Assembly: GCA_037176845.1 (NCBI GenBank)
Contig: JAYKXP010000008.1
Location: 620,001 to 684,000 of the forward strand
Direction of reading: 5' to 3'
Length of the DNA stretch: 64,000 bases
From: Paramarasmius palmivorus
Taxonomy: Eukaryota > Basidiomycota > Agaricomycetes > Agaricales > Marasmiaceae
Under the pieces are notes generated by a model. That model was not told where the DNA came from. It searched no databases and saw only the letters and a list, made by a program, of their open reading frames with translations. Shown in pieces: positions 59,401 to 64,000 of this stretch; the first letter of the stretch is position 1; each line of letters opens with the position of its first letter. The position numbers and the translations under genes are program-made.

Positions 59401-61063
59401 TCGAGAACACATCCCAAAACCTCACGAAGTATGTACGCTTCCTTCCTCTGGTACCCCAGACACGAATACAAACTTGCCATAGCTTCGAGTATGGATAGTC
59501 TTTCTCGAGGACCGAGATGTAACAGCCATGGACCATGTGCTTGGGCGGCCACATTTGCTATGGCACTCCGAGAAACACCAGAGATGATACTCAGACGTTC
59601 GAGGCTGCAAGGATCACGAGCGTCTTGGGTGACTGTAGGAGGAAGGTACGGTGTAGGACCAGGTTGAAGCATGGTCGTGAATGCGAGAGGTCCCCAACCT
59701 TTCGCCGACCAAACGGCGAAAAGTAGAGAGGAGTGTCGCAAAACGCTGCAGCAATATAGATAGGATAGAAGGGCTTGGTTCTGTTCTCCTTCCACTGAAG
59801 TCGGCTTGTAGTACAAAGATGTAGCCTGTGTCAATTTCTCGGCTATGTCGCTCCAAGGTTCTCGCGACGCGCTGCTCGAGGTTTGCTACAAACAAAAGGA
59901 ATTAGACTGCGTTCGCGAATCTGTAGCATACAACGTACTAGTCCATAGCCTGCAGACCACGAGTCGAGAATGGCGATTGTAGCTAATCCTTCTAGCGCCG
60001 ATGCTTGCCAAATACCATCAAGCGATGGTTTGAACAACTGCAACGCTTCGTTGTACCTGTCGACTGTTAATAGATGGAAGAGTTGTAGCACATGGAAAGT
60101 CTCACCATATCACGGCATCCTCTGTTCTTCCAGAAAGAAGGAACAGGTCGCCCATGACTTTGAAGAGCCTTCCATGAGACGAAGCCGCTCCCACACCACT
60201 CATGCGCTTCTTTGCGGTAGGAACACCAAGTGAAGAATTGCGTTTGATCTGGGGAGCGGAACCACCACCCTTCGATAGCTCCGGTTGACTGTTATGTGAA
60301 GGCAGTGGGGGAAGACGATCCAGGCTTTCAGGGACTTCGGATAAAGCAGGCAAAGTCGGTAAAAGGGACGCATTGAGATACTCGTTACCTAGAGGGCTTT
60401 CTAATCTCGAGATCTAAACAATGCGATTGAGTTGTCTAATTCGGACATTAGGCTAGCTACGCACCAGAACGCTAAACTCTCCGAGGATATGAGAACATAG
60501 GTCTGCCAGAAGAGTCCCAATGTATAGCTTTCTATTGCCCATCATGCCAGGGAACACAACGAGCCCTGGAACGCTCTCACTGCTACCGGAACCATCTCCC
60601 TCCTCGAAAACGAAACAATTCCTTGCGAGCGGATAAAGTGAATCTCCAGGGAACATATCCAATAAGATTTCGTTGAACTGGGCTAGAATAGCACTCAGAT
60701 TATCTGCTTGTGAACATGATGCAATCCCTATCACAGCCAGAGGAAAATGGGATGGTCGGATGAGAGACAAAGGTGTATGGGTGATTGGCGGTGGATGAGA
60801 GGGAAAACTAAGGTGAAGATGACCAGTCGAGAGAGGTTTCGGGGTAAATCGAGCTATGAATTGGTATTAAAGTAAAGTACAGCGGAGAAAACTGAGCGCG
60901 AACCTCGTTCATCGTTTGTTGCTTCTGGGATGTCTCCGAGACGGATGGAGTCGAAACTTGTGATTTCCGAAGCATATTTCTCAAATGAATGAGGAGAAAT
61001 AGGTCCCACAGGGACAAGTAATATTCGAACTTGAGCTAGAGAAGCAAATACATGGGTGTCCAT
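56431..61063 (-). CDS. trs120: TRAPPII subunit Trs120 / TRAPPC9
   Basis: Core scaffold of TRAPPII, the exchange factor for late-Golgi Rab (Ypt31/Rab11). Starts MDTHVFASLAQVRILLVPVG at 61063, followed by FEKYASEITSFDSIRLGDIP and, across an intron, RARFTPKPLSTGHLHLSFPS. Then come PLAVIGIASCSQADNL, LYIGTLLADLCSHILGEFSVL, LFKVMGDLFLLSGRTEDAV, WQASALEGLATIAILDSWSA and EAYILREVLGC. The middle has DFLAVAQYSLSALKTLLEVL, recovered only after removing a 49-nt intron (about 59009-59057). The C-terminal Ig-like region includes FVSEPIGVVIPPNSYHRVVLEG and LECKVVPEQPLLRI, and ends GEDSDTV at TAA 56431. About a dozen introns; I found no certain frame break. Divergent from DPM2 across 87 bp. Confidence 0.9.
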
Positions 61064-61150
61064 ACGACGATGAGCAAGTTACCCATTCCCGCGGTTAGTT
61101 GGACGCGGCATCGAGCGTGACTTTTTCAATCTCTAATTGACACGTCGACC
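61064..61150. promoter_or_regulatory. 87-bp bidirectional promoter TRS120/DPM2
   Basis: 87 bp lie between the ATG codons of the divergent genes TRS120 (61063, minus) and DPM2 (61151, plus). Confidence 0.7.
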
Positions 61151-61522
61151 ATGGTACCATGTTCTCCCTAGTTCTTCACCTCAGAATGCTAATTATTATG
61201 TGCAGGGAACGAGTGACAAGGTACTAGGTGGTGGCATGCTGCTAGCAGCATCGGTCGTCTTCGTTTATTATACTACATGGGCAATCCTTCTGGTGAGTGT
61301 CACCGCGTTCGTGATTTATCAGTTCATTCACCAGTTTCTTGTCAGCCTTTCTTTGAACCTTCAAATGAAATCCACAATTATTTCCCTGCACGTGAATGGG
61401 CCATACGATTACCAGCATTTATACTGGTCGTTGGTCTTTCAGGAATCGGCTTCTTTGTTGGCTCAACAATCATGAAGGAGAAACGAAAGCAAGCGCAGAA
61501 AGTCCGGCTGAGAAGTGCTTAA
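61151..61522 (+). CDS. dpm2: Dolichol-phosphate mannose synthase regulatory subunit Dpm2
   Basis: Small ER membrane protein that stabilises dolichol-phosphate-mannose synthase and in mammals also joins the GPI-GlcNAc transferase. Exon 1 is just the ATG (61151-61153), followed by a 52-nt intron (GTACCA..TGCAG). Exon 2 is 61206-61292 and exon 3 is 61346-61522. Together they give 88 residues, normal for the family. Two membrane segments are visible, GGGMLLAASVVFVYYTTWAIL and LPAFILVVGLSGIGFFVG, with the loop PFFEPSNEIHNYFPAREWAI between them and a basic tail KEKRKQAQKVRLRSA. The start is decided by splicing, since without the intron no in-frame ATG precedes GTSDKVLGG. Convergent with the next gene, only 29 bp away. 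Confidence 0.93.
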
Positions 61523-61551
61523 ACTTTCACAGTTACTATTACATGTACTAT

Positions 61552-64000
61552 CTATTTTCCCGGATTGTGCACCCTCTGCTCGCCACCATACGACGGCTCT
61601 GGCCTTCGACGTTCATGCGCTATCTTCATTGCGTCCCTGTTCATCTCGAGTTCTCGAAGCTTTTCCGTCGCAATGATATCCTTCACCGCCTGGTCCATTA
61701 GTGCATCAATTCCGACATCCACTGGTGGCTCGCTTAGTGCGCGAATTGCCCGGGATAGCTGACAGAAGGAATTACTTCAGAAACCTAGCACATCAATTAT
61801 GAAAACACACCTTTCCGGCCTGAGTCTCATTAGGACTAAACGCTTTCAAACGATTTAACATTGCCATGTGAGACGGTGTGTGTAATGCCGCGGGACTTCG
61901 CAAATTTCGAAGGTAAACAAATAGGTCCGCAACAGTTGACCAAGTCAAAACGGCCAACGTCTAAAACCATGTCAGTAGTTATTGTGAGTTGTTCCACAAA
62001 TATATCTTACCACAGGGAGTCCAGCTTGTGCCTCTGCTTCGAATACATTGACGAGGGCCTCAAAGGGTGGCCATAAAGTGTCCCAAACACGGAATGCAAC
62101 GTCGTTGCTTGTACCGACTTCTTTCAGCTTGTGTTGAGCGAGTATGAGCCAAAGCTTAATGGCAATATAGGCATGGTTGATGTCGAGTATAGCGGCCTCA
62201 GTAATGATTCCATGGGATTGTGTATGGTTCCGCAGTGCTGTATGATGTGCTGTAGTGAATGCACCAAGCAGTGAGCACATCAAGTCCATCCACTGTAGAG
62301 ACTCTTCTTTCAGTGCTGCTAGCAGTAGGATATTCCATCCTCGAACGTTCATACTTTGTCGTCCAGGTTTCTACGAACATAAAAACATGATAAGTATAGA
62401 AAAAGCTTGCTCGGAGTCGACTTACCTCTGTTCCCTGTTCTATCATCTTGGTAATCACATTCGAATTGCGACTTGCTGCCGAAAGCACCATCCTGGCTAT
62501 TTCAATCGATACGGAGAGATCCCTGTCAGACCGGGGATCATTCCAAGCATAGTTATGCAAGAAGTGAAGCCCTGGGCTGGCCAACCCGATGAACAAGTTA
62601 GGGTATGACATTGACAAGGGCACACCAGAAACTTCCGTGGTCATAATCGTCTGTGATAGCGCCCCAATAGTGGACGAAAGAACCCGTGACTTCATTCGTA
62701 AACCGTCCGCCAAAATCTCGAACAACACCATCAGAACAGGGTTGGTGGCATTCTCGTTTTCAGTTTTTCGGTAAAATGTAGAGGTGACATGAACAAGGCG
62801 AGAGAGTGTAGCAGAGTCAACGGAAAGTCGGTTGAGCGCCACCCGGAGGATAGTGTCAGTATATTGAAGCATTTCCTAGAAAAATGTTCTAGCCAAATTA
62901 CAGAGAACGTGCGAGCGCTTACTCGGCAATGTGCTTTATTATGCTGCATCAGGACAGCTGCTATATGAAGTAGTGGCGCAGGATTAATAGCCTCAGGTGT
63001 CCACTCTGATATACGGCGTGCCAGGAGTGTAAGATGGTGCCCAACAACTACAACGCAACAATTTATAAGCATGCAGCGTTCAGCGAGAAAGGTCTTACAT
63101 ATGATCATCTCAACTGTGTAGTTTTGATGATGAACGACCTCCACGTATGCTTGCAGATTGTCTAATACAGCTTGGAAGGTATGTTGATCACTTTCGACGG
63201 CGCGGGGGAGCGTATCACGAAGAAGGGATTCTCGTAAACTCTCTCCCTCGCGATCTTCCTTTGCATTAGCATCGAGAACTTGTTTGAGAACCACGAACAC
63301 GCCCCGCTCGAGCTTCCTCTACAAGACAAGTCAATCGTTGATTTTTAACAGCAAGGAAAGCCTAGACGATACCCGCAACAACCCTGCGAAAATCCCATTG
63401 CCCGAGTATCTGGAGAAATGTGAGATGACGATGCGAATAAAGACGAGGAACACACGTCTTGAGGGTGTTTTCGAGGAATGCCTTCGCTTGGTTGACAAGA
63501 GGGTCTTGATTCGCATTGTTTTGCAGGATGATTAGTTTCGCGACTTGCTCGATGGAAAAGCTGGGTAGAGTCACGTCAGCTCCTTGAAAGAAAGGCTAAA
63601 GATGCAGAGATCACATACTGTATGATGGATCTCATGGTACCATGGAATCTCTTGACATACGCTTGGACAACTAGAAGGGCAAGTTGTCGACATTCGTAGT
63701 TGGTATCTTCCAACATGTATTCCATGGCAACTGTAACTGCCTGTTTTAGGTTGGGTTGCAAATGTCGAATGTATATGTTCTCGAAATTATGCTTGTATAT
63801 CACGATACAGAGGGATTCCAATAAGCTTTTCGTTGTGAGGACTGGGAGCGAAAGAAGATCCTTTACGCTCGAGAACAGGCCTAGAAGCACGTCCACAAAT
63901 AGAGAGCCGACTAGTAGAGGGGTCGAGTTGGCGTTCCCTCCTTTCATTGAAGGTTCCATGGATGGTATTGCAGCGGGATGAGGCGAGTCCAATAGAGATG
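61552..64000 (-). CDS. Conserved large helical protein of unknown function (5' part outside window)
   Basis: Runs off the right edge; the stop is TAG at 61552. Six or more exons are separated by short introns. The product is almost entirely alpha-helical with repeated hydrophobic helices (for example LLESLCIVIYKHNFENIYIRH, then QLALLVVQAYVKRFHGTM, then ALVNVFEAEAQAGLPVV), suggestive of an armadillo/HEAT-type solenoid. The C-terminus has ALSEPPVDVGIDALMDQAVK, DIIATEKLRELEM and a basic tail ending RVHNPGK. I do not recognise the family with certainty. The neighbours are housekeeping genes, and the strict intron-exon continuity suggests a conserved, functional gene. What else it could be: a nuclear pore, transport or Mediator-type scaffold; nothing in view decides. 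Confidence 0.7.

Noticed and set aside
58704..59834. TRS120 frame change at about 59040 as a frameshift
   Set aside because: A 49-nt GT..AG intron (GTATAG..CTCAG) restores ALPDFLAVAQYSLSAL without any error.
59614..59895. TRS120 frame change near 59850 as a frameshift
   Set aside because: Starting the exon after TTTGTAG gives a continuous in-frame exon reading ASREPWSDIAEKLTQATS; the other frame is a shadow.
1..64000. CRISPR arrays, tRNA/rRNA genes or transposons
   Set aside because: No regularly spaced direct repeats, no cloverleaf-like sequence with intact arms, no transposase or reverse-transcriptase motifs noticed by eye on either strand.

Overview
The window looks like genomic DNA of a mushroom-forming basidiomycete (Agaricomycetes). 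The evidence is dense short spliceosomal introns (about 45-62 nt, GT..AG with GTRNGT donors), tight gene spacing, and families expanded in that class: a HET-domain protein, DUF6534-type membrane proteins, and F-box proteins of the form PIRRLPVEILEEIF. I placed 27 protein genes. I saw no rRNA, tRNA, CRISPR array or intact transposon.

The left part (1-31 kb) is mostly accessory, with conserved genes interspersed. In order it holds a HET-domain gene; two adjacent multi-pass membrane protein genes; an intact F-box gene; a Baeyer-Villiger-type flavin monooxygenase; the conserved genes PIG-A/GPI3 (GPI-anchor synthesis) and TAF13 (TFIID); a second F-box gene; an FGGY sugar kinase with two GC-AG introns; and a tandem array of five paralogous F-box genes on the minus strand (21.1-30.8 kb). 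Each array member starts with a short CxxC module followed by a coiled coil.

The right part (31-64 kb) is almost entirely conserved housekeeping genes, many of them secretory or cytoskeletal: PIK1 (PI 4-kinase), OST3/6 (oligosaccharyltransferase), SEC16 (COPII), a Pumilio/Puf3-type PUF protein, kinesin-1, ELOF1, kinesin-5, VPS55, TRS120 (TRAPPII), DPM2, and a partial conserved gene of unknown function at the right edge. Three divergent pairs share very short promoters: PIK1/OST3 65 bp, TRS120/DPM2 87 bp, ELOF1/kinesin-5 148 bp.

One caution affects every gene here. More than 30 single-base frame breaks are visible, most of them one surplus (less often one missing) base in a 2-5 nt homopolymer. 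They occur in plainly essential genes as well as accessory ones. Correcting them restores conserved sequence and a total CDS length divisible by three (checked for HET, FGGY kinase, OST3, kinesin-5 and the F-box gene at 16858). I therefore read most of them as consensus errors rather than pseudogenes, and give gene models across them.

Functionally, PIG-A, DPM2 and OST3 act in ER glycosylation and GPI synthesis. SEC16, TRS120, PIK1 and VPS55 act along ER exit, Golgi and endosome traffic. The kinesins serve transport and the spindle, and TAF13 and ELOF1 serve transcription. The accessory genes (HET, F-box array, membrane proteins) fit self/non-self response, protein turnover and sensing, but their exact roles cannot be read from sequence.
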